DNA from: Aricia agestis
Lineage: Eukaryota; Arthropoda; Insecta; Lepidoptera; Lycaenidae
Reading direction: 5' to 3'
DNA: 64,000 bases
Assembly (NCBI RefSeq): GCF_905147365.1
Contig: NC_056428.1
Span: 7,842,001 to 7,906,000, forward strand
A program made the position numbers and the translations under genes. Of the stretch, positions 20,511-31,179 are shown one piece after another. Each line of letters begins with the position of its first letter. Position 1 is the stretch's first letter. The notes below the pieces were generated by a model that saw nothing but the letters and a program-made list of their open reading frames with translations, ran no database searches and was not told the origin of the DNA.

Positions 20511-20884
20511 AGGATTCTCTTTGTGCTATCGTTCGCGGCGAAATTGACCGGTCCGCCCCGCCCCGTCGTGTGCAAAGCGCCTCTGATCCGACGGGCTACG
20601 CTCCTTGAAATATTCTCCGTGTTATAATACCTACATATTTTGTAAATGCTATCATATAATTTTGTGCTTCCTTTTTTAAATGTGTTGATATTTTTAACTA
20701 CAGTCTACAAAATATATATGTATTAAACTTAGAATTCTAGTAATAAATACTAAGACATACAGATAATTATCCATATTTTGCCAATCCCCAAAAGTAAATA
20801 AATACGGACATAGGTACCTTGCATAATTTTCTGCATTTATTGACTAAACAAATTGCAGCACCATCTTGACTTGTTAAGTCAAAG

Positions 20885-21110
20885 TTTTTTTTTTAATGAA
20901 AATAAGGGGGCGAACGGGCAATCGGGCCACCTGATGGAAAGCAACTTCCGTCACCCATGGACACTCGCAGCATCAGAAGAGCTGCAGGTGCGTTGCCAGC
21001 CTTTTAAGAGGGAATAGGGTAATAGGGGAGGGTAGGGAAGAGAAAGGAAGGGAATAGGGGAGGGGATTATGCCTCCGGTAAACTCACTCACTCGGCGAAA
21101 CACAGCGCAA
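20885..21110 (+). repeat. Lepidopteran dispersed repeat
   Basis: It contains 'CACCTGATGGAAAGCAACTT', 'CCATGGACACTCGCAGCATC' and 'GAAGAGCTGCAGGTGCGTTG', then a 'GGGAATAGGGTAATAGGGGA' purine-rich block. I recognise this from many lepidopteran intergenic regions. Its superfamily is not evident from this copy, and its ends are approximate. Confidence 0.65.
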
Positions 21111-21390
21111 GCGCTGTTTCACGCCGGTTTTCTATGAGAACGTGGTATTTCTCCGGTCGAGCCGGCCGATTCGTGCCGAAGCATGGCTGTCCCACATATA
21201 TAAAAACTGGTGCTCGGAAGTCGGAAGTTGGGCTGCGAGTGAGATTTTGTGCACGACGCATACCGGCCATACCGCATACCTGATACCAGAAAATATCGTT
21301 ATATTTACCGGTATTTTCATAACGATATTTTTTGGTTATGTTACTAGATATCGATAAAAAAAATACCGTTATTTGGCTACCATTATGTAA

Positions 21391-21844
21391 TGTCGGCTGT
21401 ACACTCTCGCCGAGAGCTCTCGGGCGAGAGTCTCGTGCGAGAACCCCTTGCCCGAGTGCGATCATGTACATTCTCGCTTAGTTCAATCGCAGTTATGAAC
21501 TCAGAGAAGATGGATCATTATTTTTCTCTATACATCGAAAGATATCATTGTAATCCAAAGATCTATAATCATATTTAATTTTATTTCTCACAGATAATGA
21601 CTGATAATGACGTTTATTACTGTTATTTTTCTGTTCTGCACTGTCTAGCGGCGCGACTAGTAGTGAAAAACGCGAGAGTGTACAGTAATGCGTTCGCTTT
21701 CCTCGCGAGACCCTTTGTCTCGGGCACAAAATACCGACACCGGACCGAGAGGGTCCGAGACAGGCGAGACGAGGCGAGCGCACCCATTTACACTCTCGCA
21801 CTCGGGCCGCCTCGCTGTGTCTCGGCGAGAGTGTACAGCCGGCA
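21391..21844. mobile_element. Harbinger-like MITE (454 bp)
   Basis: TGTCGGCTGTACACTCTCGC at the left matches the reverse of GCGAGAGTGTACAGCCGGCA at the right. TAA flanks both ends, consistent with a 3-bp TWA target duplication. The interior contains many CTCGCGAGA-like short palindromic motifs. Confidence 0.7.
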
Positions 21845-22432
21845 TAAATATCGTTACGTACCGACGTAACGATATTTTTTCGGGTATTCGATAACGTTAT
21901 GAAGCCCTGCTCGAAGGCTCGCATCGAGCCGGCTCCGATGGAATTAAATATGTCATTTCCTTCGATTCGGAGTAAAACTATCGAGCAAAATGAGCAAAAC
22001 GTGAGTATTTGTGAGTACCTACTTAGCATTAGTTCCTTTTCTCGCCACGTTCATAAAATCATAACAGGTCAAGTCGTATAACAGGTGTCAGGTAAGTCGC
22101 CGGTTGCCGAGACCACAAAATACAAATTACCTACTCACGAGTCACGGAGGCCGATCTACAAAATAATTTATACTAGTAATCTGTGGAGGCCGAGACCATC
22201 TGGCAACACTGATTGAAGCTTGTTTGATAAAAATTTCTCATGTTAAATTTGATGATTATTGAATTTACTAAAACTTTTCGGAATTTAATGTAGTGTATTA
22301 ATTAGATAAAATATACTGAATACCGCAAGAGTTGTTTTGAGTTTTTGTATACCACCGGGAACACGTTACAATGTCCTGAAAGTGTTTACTTTATTACTAA
22401 AGGAGACATCAGACAAGCGGCTGAGATAAAAC

Positions 22433-23770
22433 ATGGAGGTATCGAGTAATACGGACGCCGTCAATTTAGGGGTTGGGGAAGTGGAGGCGGAAATTGGAGA
22501 AGAATTAAAGCAGCTAGATGAGGGAAAGCATTACGACACGCGTAGTGAAGTTTCAAGTTCTTCTGAAAGTAAGTCGAGTATTCCAAGTATTAGCTCCGTA
22601 AGCACTAACAAGTCAAAGGATAAACGCCTCGGTCGCAAACGGGCTAAGTCTTCAAGTCATTCCCCTGTGCAAAGTAAAAGACGCCTCACTACCAGTACTT
22701 CTAAAATAAAGAAGTATGATTATATGACAAAGTTGAATTACTTATTTCGAGACACAAGATTTTTTCTTATAAAATCTAACAACGCAGAAAATATAACTCT
22801 TTCAAAAGCGAAAGGAGTGTGGTCGACTTTGCCACAAAATGAAGCAAATTTAAATCAAGCATATAGAGAATCTAGAAATGTTCTATTAATATTCTCTGTA
22901 AAAGAAAGTGGAAAATTTGCAGGATTTGCTAGACTTTCTAGTGAATCTAGGAGAGATGTTCCACCAATATCTTGGGTCCTGCCTCCTGGCCTCTCAGCAA
23001 AAGTTTTAGATGGTGTTTTTAAAGTTGACTGGATATGTAGAAAGGAATTATCGTTCAGCAGCACCTTACACCTTTATAATCCCTGGAATGAAGGTAAACC
23101 TGTAAAAATTGGTAGAGACGGGCAAGAAATTGAACCTAAAGTAGCTGAGGAATTGTGTAGGCTATTTCCAGAAGATGAAGGAATTGAAATGACTCCAATT
23201 CTAAGAAAGTCAAAAGAGTCATCTAAGAAATCATACCTAAAAAGTGGTGGTAACTATAGAACTTATAGGGCACCACTATCATCAAGAGGCTCTAACTTTA
23301 GGAATCGTGTAGGAAGCACATCGAGAAACAGACGAAAGATGTTTATGTCTCCGAGAAGTCGTTTGGGGTCCAGTTCCTACAAAAGAAGATCTCCCTCCCC
23401 ATATGTACGTGACAGGCTGCCAAACTGGTTCACAAGAGGCAGAGAAGGCTTTAACAGTAGCAGTTCTGCAGCAGCCGAAGCTTATGTGGCGGAGTACATG
23501 AGGTCCATGCACCATCAATTGCCACCACTGCCATATGTTCCTCCACCTGGTTTCAGCGGGCCAATAGCAACATACGATGGCTTGCCTCCACCTCCGCCGC
23601 CACCTCCACCAAGATATTACGAATTACCGGACTACCCGCGATCAGTGCTAGTGTACGATAAAAGGTCTTATGAAAGATCTGTTGATGAGTTTTTGTGGCG
23701 TACAACAGATAGGTCACGAGCTCGGAGCCGTGAACGAGATACACATCGATCCTACAGGGATCGTCGCTAA
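22433..23770 (+). CDS. Ythdc1: YTHDC1-type nuclear m6A reader (YT521-B)
   Basis: This intronless frame encodes 445 residues. YTHDC1 binds N6-methyladenosine in nuclear RNA and affects splicing and export. The YTH domain spans about residues 103-246. The aromatic cage is conserved: W130 (KGVWSTLP) and W181 (ISWVLPPG), with L192 at the third cage position; FKVDWICRKELSF and HLYNPWNEGKPVKIGRDGQE are typical of the DC1 subfamily. The N-terminus (1-95) is acidic, then Ser/Lys-rich with basic nuclear-localisation-like clusters. The C-terminus is Arg/Ser-rich with a nine-proline run near residue 390 and an RD/RE-rich end. It is shorter than human (727) and Drosophila (about 710) YTHDC1, mainly in the flanking low-complexity parts. 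The start follows an in-frame-stop-rich leader, and an acceptor-like TTTACTTTATTACTAAAG lies upstream, so a 5' UTR intron is possible. It could be a genuine single-exon gene or an intact retrocopy. Confidence 0.92.
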   Translation: MEVSSNTDAVNLGVGEVEAEIGEELKQLDEGKHYDTRSEVSSSSESKSSIPSISSVSTNKSKDKRLGRKRAKSSSHSPVQSKRRLTTSTSKIKKYDYMTKLNYLFRDTRFFLIKSNNAENITLSKAKGVWSTLPQNEANLNQAYRESRNVLLIFSVKESGKFAGFARLSSESRRDVPPISWVLPPGLSAKVLDGVFKVDWICRKELSFSSTLHLYNPWNEGKPVKIGRDGQEIEPKVAEELCRLFPEDEGIEMTPILRKSKESSKKSYLKSGGNYRTYRAPLSSRGSNFRNRVGSTSRNRRKMFMSPRSRLGSSSYKRRSPSPYVRDRLPNWFTRGREGFNSSSSAAAEAYVAEYMRSMHHQLPPLPYVPPPGFSGPIATYDGLPPPPPPPPPRYYELPDYPRSVLVYDKRSYERSVDEFLWRTTDRSRARSRERDTHRSYRDRR

Positions 23771-23803
23771 AGTTTTTCACCCATGTATTGCTATTTCATT
23801 GCT

Positions 23804-23809
23804 AATAAA
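23804..23809 (+). terminator. Polyadenylation signal of the YTHDC1-like gene
   Basis: AATAAA occurs 34 bases after the stop codon, followed by a GT-rich stretch (ATGTGTCTTG). This is a plausible cleavage signal. Confidence 0.55.
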
Positions 23810-23829
23810 AATGTGTCTTGAACTTTGAA

Positions 23830-24540
23830 CTTTTTTGAATTACAATCTTATGAGTGTTGTGATAAACATTTAATTTATTCAGTATTATTGAACATTCTTG
23901 TTTTTTAATTATTTTGGACAATTGATTTGTTTGTTGAATATATATGGACTTCAAATAATGATGGTGCTTGACGATAATGGGGTGCAAGTGTAATGGATGT
24001 TGCAATAAGCCAGTGATTGGCCAAATAGTGCTATTGTACAACGGTGGACTTAATTTGGTCCTGAATAATAAATGAGGTCTGATAGATGTACAAAATAAAA
24101 GACTGATTAATTTTAAGAACTATTTTCAAGAATAAGTGCGAATTTTAGGCTGTGAAGATCTGTGATACATAAAACTAATAATTTGTTAAGTCCTGACTTT
24201 GTATTAGAGATATTATAAATTTTTCAACTTACTATAATGACTTCTCGTTTGATTAGAAGTCTCAATTTCAATTTCTCAGTGAATACTAGAATTTTTGATT
24301 ATTCCATGTACACTACTTGATATTATTGTTAGTAATGTGCATATTCTTGAAAATGAAATTAATATGAGGACTTATATTAATTTCATTAACTAAAATTCTG
24401 CAATGCATACATTTTACATTTTTACTAGTTACTCAACTACTGCCTTGTGTTATAAGTTGGTCTCTCATGGCTTTATATAATTGCGATATTTGTTAAAGTA
24501 TAATAGCATTTTATAGTTTCGTCTCAAACATATTTTGTTA
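23830..24540. other. Intergenic, nothing recognised
   Basis: This is AT-rich sequence downstream of the YTHDC1-like gene. A short inverted pair around 24354-24390 (AAATTAATATGAGGAC / ATATTAATTTCATT) is the only structure noticed. Confidence 0.35.
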
Positions 24541-24544
24541 TAGG

Positions 24545-24690
24545 GTTGCTGAGGATTCCTCTTCCGCTTCCTCATAATGAGGAAGTTCCGCAATATTTTG
24601 GGTTCCTCAACAGTTACCGCATCCTCATAAATAAAAATAAAAAAATTTTCTTCCGCTATTGCTTCCTCAAAATTTAAGAGGAATTTCACT
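24545..24690. repeat. TTCCTC-rich low-complexity block, left part
   Basis: It is made of variants of TTCCTCTTCCGC and CATCCTCA. The same composition resumes at 26590-26745, so the LINE fragment between them may have inserted into one longer pyrimidine-rich array. Confidence 0.55.
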
Positions 24691-24838
24691 GCGCATGCGC
24701 GTCGCGTATCCAATCATGGCAATGCACACGCCAGAGCCAGAGAATTGTATTATTTACTCATCTTTTTTTTGTGTGCGTGTGTTGTGTATGTTTTTTTTTT
24801 ATTGCTGAAGGCAGGCCATCTATTGTGACTCCTTCGCA

Positions 24839-26385
24839 TTAGAGTACCGTCCCCAACCCAATGCTGCTCATAAATTGAACGATGTGGTTATGGTTGGTGC
24901 CACGAATTTCCTCTGTGGATGAGTATTCGTAGCGACCAAGGTGCCTGTTCCTACTCTGTAATAGAGCAGGACAGTCAAGGAGAAGGTGTATAGGTGTTTC
25001 ATCCTCCTCCTCGCAGAATCTGCAAGTCGTTAAGCTACTAACACCTATTCTGTTAAGGTGCTTATTGAGCTTGCAGTGCCCAGTTAGGCTTCTGGTAAGG
25101 ATTCTTAATTGATTCCTACCCATGGTGAGCACTATTTTTGACAGTTTCTTGTTAAAGCCAGCAATTAGTGCCTTGGAGTGTTCAAGGCTTGGGAATCAAC
25201 CCATTGCTTTCTGCCATGGGCGTACCCACGTTCTGGGCCAGGGGGGGGGGGGGGGGCGCAAATTACCCAGGTTCTGGTGCCAGGGGGGGGGCAAATCACC
25301 CAGGTTCTGGGCCAGGGGGGAGCAAATTTAGAGTTTTCATAAGCTAGGTGTTTATAAAGAATAAAAAATTAATAATTTTTAGTTGTAAAAATATTGTATT
25401 GCAAACAAATGGCAAAAATTCGTTCTTAATTTTTATAGATAAAAGTACTAGATAATATACTTAGTAGGAACGTCAACATGATCCAGGGGGGGGGGGGGGG
25501 GGGGGCAGCTGCCCCTGCTTTCTGCTTAGTTCGCGAACCCATTCCTCGAGCACTTGCTTTGTAGTACTGGGAGATATTCCGCACACCGGTTCTGGGCCAT
25601 ATATGAGACTCTCGGCCCCAAGCCTAGCCAGTTCGTCTGCGGTTTCGTTGCCGGGGACGTTACTGTATTGTCCCTCCCTAGCATGTTCAACGTCTCAATG
25701 CATTCCAGAACCAATTTCGATGAAACTTCTGCAACAGTCAGTGCTTTAAGTGCAGCTTGACTATCAGAGAAGATAAAAAATATTTTTGTTAACTAGTGCC
25801 ATATCTAGGCTTTCTAGTAAGCAACCGATGATTGCGAAGACCTCAGCCTGAAACATGGTCGCAAACTCCCCCAAACTGGCATGTTTGCCTCTTGGTGGCT
25901 TGCCCCCGTAGAATCCGGCTCCCGCACGGTTCTTTCCTTGATCCATCCGTGAACCAAACTATATCGCTAGGGCGAATATTAATTGGGATATTTCCTTTCT
26001 AGTCCTCTCTGGCAGGTATAAGAACCTGATATTGCTTCGAAAAGCTATGCACCTTGATCATGGCGTCTGATTGCATGTCCATGATGGGTGATTCACGAAG
26101 AGACTGTTCCAGATGTTTAAATGGGGTGGAGGCCTAATTTGTCCTGCCCGCCGTCCTGGCCCTGGCTTTTCTAGCTTCCATCTGAACAAGCAGAGGAAGC
26201 GGAGTTAGGTTGATCAGGGCCTCGAGGGAAGCGGTGGGTATTGACGAAAGCGCACCCGTGATTATTTGGCATGCCAGTCTCTGGACTCTGTTCAGATTTT
26301 TGCGATAGTTTACTTGTTCAGCCTTTTTTTGACACACTACGCAGCCATAATATGCGGTAATCGGTCTCACTACGGGTGTATAAAG
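24839..26385 (-). pseudogene. I-clade LINE, broken ORF2 3' part
   Basis: Read on the minus strand, three parts of an ORF2 follow in order. At 26370-26134 is the end of the reverse transcriptase (QRLACQIITGALSSIPTASL then EALINLTPLPLLVQMEA). At about 25950-25526 is an RNase H domain (QAEVFAIIGCLLESL, then SDSQAALKAL). At 25132-24839 is the C-terminal zinc-knuckle-like region (CRFCEEEDETPIHLLLDC). RNase H after the RT and this tail are typical of the I clade. Stops and frameshifts break the frame, and a 301-bp insert at 25215-25515 splits it. The 5' part is missing, as usual for truncated LINE copies. Confidence 0.8.
25215..25515. mobile_element. G-rich insertion with 10-bp target duplication
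   Basis: TGCTTTCTGC flanks the insert at 25205-25214 and 25516-25525. The left end is CATGGGCGTACCCACG and the right end GGGGGCAGCTGCCCC. Long G runs lie at about 25242-25256, 25284-25292 and 25486-25505, with 'CCCAGGTTCTGG' repeated in the left half. A related 'ATGGGCGTACC..GGGGCAGCT' fragment is at 27290-27340. The superfamily is unknown to me. Confidence 0.72.
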
Positions 26386-26394
26386 CCATTGTAT

Positions 26395-26574
26395 ATGTTA
26401 CTGAACTCCTCCTTAATTGCTGGACCAATTTTGATGATTCTTTATTGTGTGTGTGAGAATGGTTCAGATTCATAGTTTGGTCCACTGGAAAATGCCCTTT
26501 TAATTAATTTTTGTGTAATGTATGTACCTAGTTATGTACAGACAGAACAAAGACTTTTGGGTTGGGTCCGCTAG
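26395..26574 (+). mobile_element. Helitron-like 3' fragment
   Basis: 'TGGACCAATTTTGATGATT' and related phrases typical of these repeats lead to a 3' end GGGTTGGGTCCGCTAG|T. No 5' end is visible because the I-clade LINE fragment abuts it. Confidence 0.6.
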
Positions 26575-26589
26575 TATTTATAACTTATT

Positions 26590-26745
26590 ATCATCCTCTT
26601 CCTCATCCGCTTCCTCATCCGCTTCCTCTTCCGCTTCCTCATCCGCATCTTCTTCCTCAAAAAATATCCTCTTCCTCATCCGCATCCTCTACATTTGCGC
26701 GTGAAAATTCCTCTTCCTCCTCCTCTTCCTCATAATCACTTCCTC
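26590..26745. repeat. TTCCTC/ATCCGC microsatellite-like array
   Basis: An irregular array of TTCCTCATCCGC and TTCCTCTTCC units, giving Ser/Ala repeats in one frame by chance. It is the right half of the low-complexity block that begins at 24545. Confidence 0.75.
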
Positions 26746-27042
26746 AACAACCCAATTTGTAAGCATTACCACATTTTCGTCTCATTATAACATACATAAG
26801 GTTGCATATATTATACAGGGTGCAATTTAACCTTCCTGCTAAATTTGGATATATCAATCCTTGTTAAAAATAAAAATACACGTATTTCTTCTTTTATAAT
26901 CACTCAGTACTAAAATTTTGAGAAATAGCCTCCGAAAGTTATCCTACCAAACACCATTCTCCTTTCTCGCCTCATTCGTTTAAGTCGGTAGTAGTTTGGG
27001 CCCTAAAGTAAAGAAAACATAGTACTTATTACATATTTTATA

Positions 27043-27228
27043 CTAGATGACGCCCCCAAACCTTTTGGGCCGAAATTGGTTTATCGCGCGGGAACCGTAC
27101 ATTTTTCCAAGATTATAAGTATTCTATGTCCTTTCCTGGGACTTTTAAAGTATCTCAATCCCAAATTTCAAAAAAATCTGTAACAGACAAACAGACACGC
27201 TTTCGCAAATTTATAATATTAGTATGGA
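27043..27228 (-). mobile_element. Short Helitron-like element
   Basis: On the minus strand it runs from A|TCCATACTAATATTATAAAT to GGGGGCGTCATCTAG|T. With only 186 bp it is among the shortest complete copies in the window. Confidence 0.75.
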
Positions 27229-27289
27229 TGTACGATCGTAGAAATTGATTAATAGGCAGTTGACGGACCTTCGTCATTTGGTCGGCTTA

Positions 27290-27590
27290 CATGGGCGTAC
27301 CGAGGATTTTAGCTAGGGGCAGCTAGGTATTCAATATATTGAAACAAAAAATCATGAAAATTGACTTTTATTAATCTGACTAAAAAGATATTTTGTTTCC
27401 AACACTTCATTTTGCGCAGAGTAGGTAACACGTTTTTAATTCCCACTTGCCAGGAAAATTGACGTTTTATTCAAATTTCAGCAAAATCGGATTAATAATT
27501 AGCGGTTTGGGCGTGAAGAGGTAACAGACAGTCGACAGACAGACAGACGGATAGACACACTTTCACATTTATAAAAGTAATAATTAGTAG
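27290..27590. mobile_element. Fragments of repeats (ATGGGCGTACC and Helitron-like)
   Basis: The left part shares 'ATGGGCGTACC' and 'GGGGCAGCT' with the insert at 25215. The right part ends with 'CAGACAGACAGACGGATAGACACACTTTCAC' and 'TTTATAA', resembling a Helitron-like 5' end in reverse. No complete ends were found. Confidence 0.45.
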
Positions 27591-28285
27591 AAGGAGACGC
27601 TTAGGACGAATTTCCGGCACCTAATAAGTCGCAAATTCCAAGTATTCTTCAAGAATCTAGTCTCAATTGCCATACATTTTTAAACTGGACCTATACCTAC
27701 CTAAGCAGGAAATATGAGTGAGATGCCAAGTATTATAATTGTATGTAAGTACTTCAATAGACCTTTTGTTCCATCACATATTTATTAAACACTTGACCGT
27801 TATTTGAAGCATAATAATTGATATAGGCACTTCCGTTTCCGCAGATTTTACCTCCTTTTCTTTCCTGAATGTTGGTAGCTCTGTCAACCTTGGCGCCATC
27901 ATCGAGCAGGTAGAGGGAGAATTCCCGCTCGACTATGATCATTGGCGTTTTGTTTTCCGCACCGCACAGTCGTGCTCAGAAGTCATTAGGTAATATACCT
28001 CCTTATTATATAACTCCCAGTTATATTATTTAAGTATAAAGTGAAATAATTTCAGTGTTGTGTTTTTACCGTTTTTCAAGGTTTTGGTAATTCACGTAAG
28101 TTATATTTTTATACATTTTTTCTTTAGAAAAGATGAATATTTCATATTAATAACGATTTTATCGTTCGTATCGTTACTTTAATAACGAATAAAAATTTTA
28201 ATACTACATTTAAATTTTAAAATATTATTTTTCTAGTTAAGTTCTTGTGTTTGTGTTCTTTCCTAGGTTAAGGTATCTATTAATA

Positions 28286-29740
28286 ATGAATAACGAATGT
28301 GAATTTGTTCATGATTCGGTAGTGACACCAGCTAACGTTAGATTTGACTACCCACTAATGTGGTTAATAAAAAAGGCCTTGTTTCGTGCAAGGTCATCTA
28401 GTAGTAGTAGTTGAACAAATGATCCGAGCTCGTCATCGACTTCTACTTCACACAGCAAACGTAAATCGAGGCGCCGCCGCCACAAAAAGGGGGGGCTCAA
28501 ATACAGACAGCGCTATAACCACCCTTTAGCTAAATTAACTCAAGAGGTTAATGAACTTAACAAAAAGGTTAATTATTTTTACGAAAACCGATCTATTTTT
28601 CAAGGTCGCAGTTGCATCGACGATAATGTCAGTCGGGAATTGTATAGCAAATCAAATGAAAATGAAACGACCGTTAGCAATTCTTTATAACCGAATCTTG
28701 TTTTTGAAATTGAAACAAAACTTAAAGAAACGTCCGTCACGAAAACTTCTCTTTTGGGGGGTTTGGCTATATTAAATAAATATTCAACATAGTAACGAAT
28801 GGTCAGAAGTTTGTTATTCTGAAATTCAAGAATTTTATAATCATATACTAGTTTTTGTTGATTTAGAGGTCAATGATGAACTTAAATATTTAGATTTAAA
28901 AAAAAAATCACGTGCACAAATCATACACGGCATTATTATATTGCGTACTTATGCAGCGCGGAGCATTGAAATCTGCTCTTAAGAAATTGTTACAATGGTC
29001 ACATGCTTCAAGCTTGACCCCTGAAGGTTAAATGAAACCGTTAAGGATTTGTATCACAACGTCAGAGTTACTTCAATTAATTTGTAGTCTGAGCTGGGCT
29101 TTGAGGTCTATGAGGTTTTCAAATGAGACGCAATGCAATTATCAATTTCGTTCACGACCCAGTTCTTGCAATCATTTTATCTAAGTTAATTCCGAGTTGC
29201 TGGTGTCACTACTCGAAAAGACTGAGGGAGCTCGCAAAACCTTTGTTGCGAATAGTCAGAATAATGTTGCTGCCGCTGCGCAAGCGGGTTCTAGAGCAAC
29301 AGATTGACTCGCCGCCCGCCCCCTGCCGCAGGGGCAGGCTAAGAGTTATATATCCGCGCAGGGTATGTCTCATGGATGTTGTGCTAGCTCGCACATTTCC
29401 CATGCTCACCAGTCTGCGCAAGGCTGTTCTTACAATCGTCCCCCGCAGGGACAGACAATAAATTTTGAACCACGGTCAATGCCTAGCAATGCACGAACTT
29501 CTTTTCACTCGAGAGCTTAGCCTACCCCCGCAGAGGCAGACTAAGAATTATATACCCGCGCAGGGTATGTGTCATGGATGTTGTACTAGCTCGCACATTT
29601 CCCATGATCACCAGCCTGCGCAAGGCTGTTCATACAATCGTACCCCACGGGGACAAAGAAATAATTTTGAACCACGGTCAATGCCTGGCAATGCACCAAG
29701 TTCCTTTCACTCGAGAGGAGCTTGAAAGGACAACTGAGGG
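28286..29740 (+). pseudogene. Decayed DIRS-like gag region
   Basis: ATG at 28286 opens MNNECEFVHDSVVTPANVRF, then a Ser-rich stretch and a basic block (KRKSRRRRHKKGG), a gag-like composition. Stops and frameshifts follow. At about 29330-29720 a unit of roughly 190 bp is duplicated in tandem (AQGM.HGCC.SSHISH, NFEPRSMP.NA). No zinc knuckle is clear. Confidence 0.6.
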
Positions 29741-29934
29741 ATCTTCCACGGCAAAAGTACCCGAGAATAAGCCGCTTCTCTTTCGGATCTCGGGAAAAAC
29801 AAAAAAAAAAAACGTAAGTACTGACAATCAAAAATTCAGAGCGGGTCAAACTTTGAAGTTTTACCGCCGTTTCTCGTTGGCAGCGCCTAGATGCTCCAGG
29901 TTATTATTATAAAGATTCTAAAAGGGTACCGTAT

Positions 29935-31010
29935 ACCATTAATGGAGAAACTTTCAAAATTAAACCAAAATCATTTTTCTACCACAGAGTCGGAGGATAT
30001 GTATCTTCAAATTCGACAAATGATATTCCAGGGTATATTAGAAGTTGCCAGCCCCTTGCCAAGTTTTATTTCGACAGTGACAATAATGACAGTTTTGTTT
30101 TGCAACCAGACGATTGGCTTTGCAAAATATACCTGTCCCAAGTTTATTTTACCTGGCAGTCGCTCCATCGCACTGACGGCTCCTACGTCTGTATACAAGG
30201 GACAGTTGCTGCAAATTACTTGCTTATTGTTCGGTCACCTGCTTCCCTGACCAATTGGGTTAAACAAACCCTCAGAGAGCTCTGCATATCATCGTTTATT
30301 AGGACGATTATCTTATTGCTTATTAAAACAAAATCATCCTTCAGAAGCATGTCCAGATTTTGCTTCAAAGACTTTACTTACGCCTCAACAAGACCTGGTA
30401 TTTCTAGGTGTTCGTTGAAACACGTTTCAAATCGAAAAGCTACTTCCAGGCGAGAAAATGTCTTAAATTCATCAAAAGATTTTACCAGTCCTGAGTCCTG
30501 ACAAAGAGTCTCGTAGATCTAAAGACCGTGCAGAGCATTCTCGGTCTCCTGAACTTCGCCAGTTTCATAGTACCGAAGGCTACATTGCCGAGCTCTCTTG
30601 TCTCTTCTCATAGACTTTGATAAGTCCGCATTTCCGAATCGCTGCTCTCTACCGAGACAAGCGTTACGTTTAGCGACGATCTTCGGTGGTGGTTGCAAAG
30701 TCTTCATCTATCAACTTCCATTCATTGGGGCCCACCATTGCACTGCTTGGCAACAGATGCGTCGGACCTAGCTTGGGGTGCTCAACTCGACCACCTTTCC
30801 TTAACGGGGACATGGTCAGCATAAGAAAATTTCATGCATTACAATCAGAAAGAGCTTCTAGCGCTCTGCTTCTCCGAGGTCAGCAGTCAGCACCAGACTC
30901 TCTCTCGCTCGACAGTTCTTTGGCAGAGCGACAATCGAACAGCTATAACCTATATTTGGGACGAAGGTCGCACCAGGTCAGATGCCCTGATGGACCTAAG
31001 TCCTAACCAT
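29935..31010 (+). pseudogene. Decayed DIRS-like reverse transcriptase and RNase H
   Basis: RT traces include QPDDWLCKI followed by DLSQVYF-like sequence and YKGQLLQITCL in different frames, then QQDLVFLGVRWNTF-like sequence near 30388. RNase H follows, with TDASDLAWGAQL near 30745 and WQSDNRTAITYIWDEGRTRS near 30920. The RT catalytic box is not readable. At least five frame changes separate these pieces. Confidence 0.7.
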
Positions 31011-31179
31011 TCAGATTTATCGAGTTATTGGATAATTCCCAAATCTGTTAACTTCTTGCACGGAGAAGATCAGAAAATGCGGCTTACTTGTGTGACCGAT
31101 CTATTTGCTTCCGCCGAAGCTCATGTAGTGACTAATTATGTAACTCTCGACTTGACCGATCAAGCAGGTTTATATCACG

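Larger units (their letters stand above)
19796..21909. mobile_element. hAT-like composite element (2.1 kb)
   Basis: The ends CAGGGCTTCAAATACC and GTTATGAAGCCCTG are inverted repeats, and an exact 8-bp duplication, CTCGAAGG, flanks them (19788-19795 and 21910-21917). The subterminal regions are rich in 'ACCGGTATTT' and 'ATAACGTTAT' motifs. No hAT transposase was recognised. The interior holds a GC-rich exon-like stretch (about 20150-20510), a lepidopteran dispersed repeat (20885-21110) and a Harbinger-like MITE (21391-21844). Confidence 0.85.

Noticed and set aside
26522..26704. Ser/Ala repeat protein
   Set aside because: It is a translation of the TTCCTC/ATCCGC low-complexity array.
27754..27942. 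Stand-alone host gene MIIVEREF..
   Set aside because: The frame lies in the terminal inverted repeat of the DIRS-like element and occurs again at the other end, so it is part of the element.
29123..29912. Independent small frames at 29.1-29.9 kb
   Set aside because: They fall in the decayed gag region of the DIRS-like element and its internal tandem duplication.
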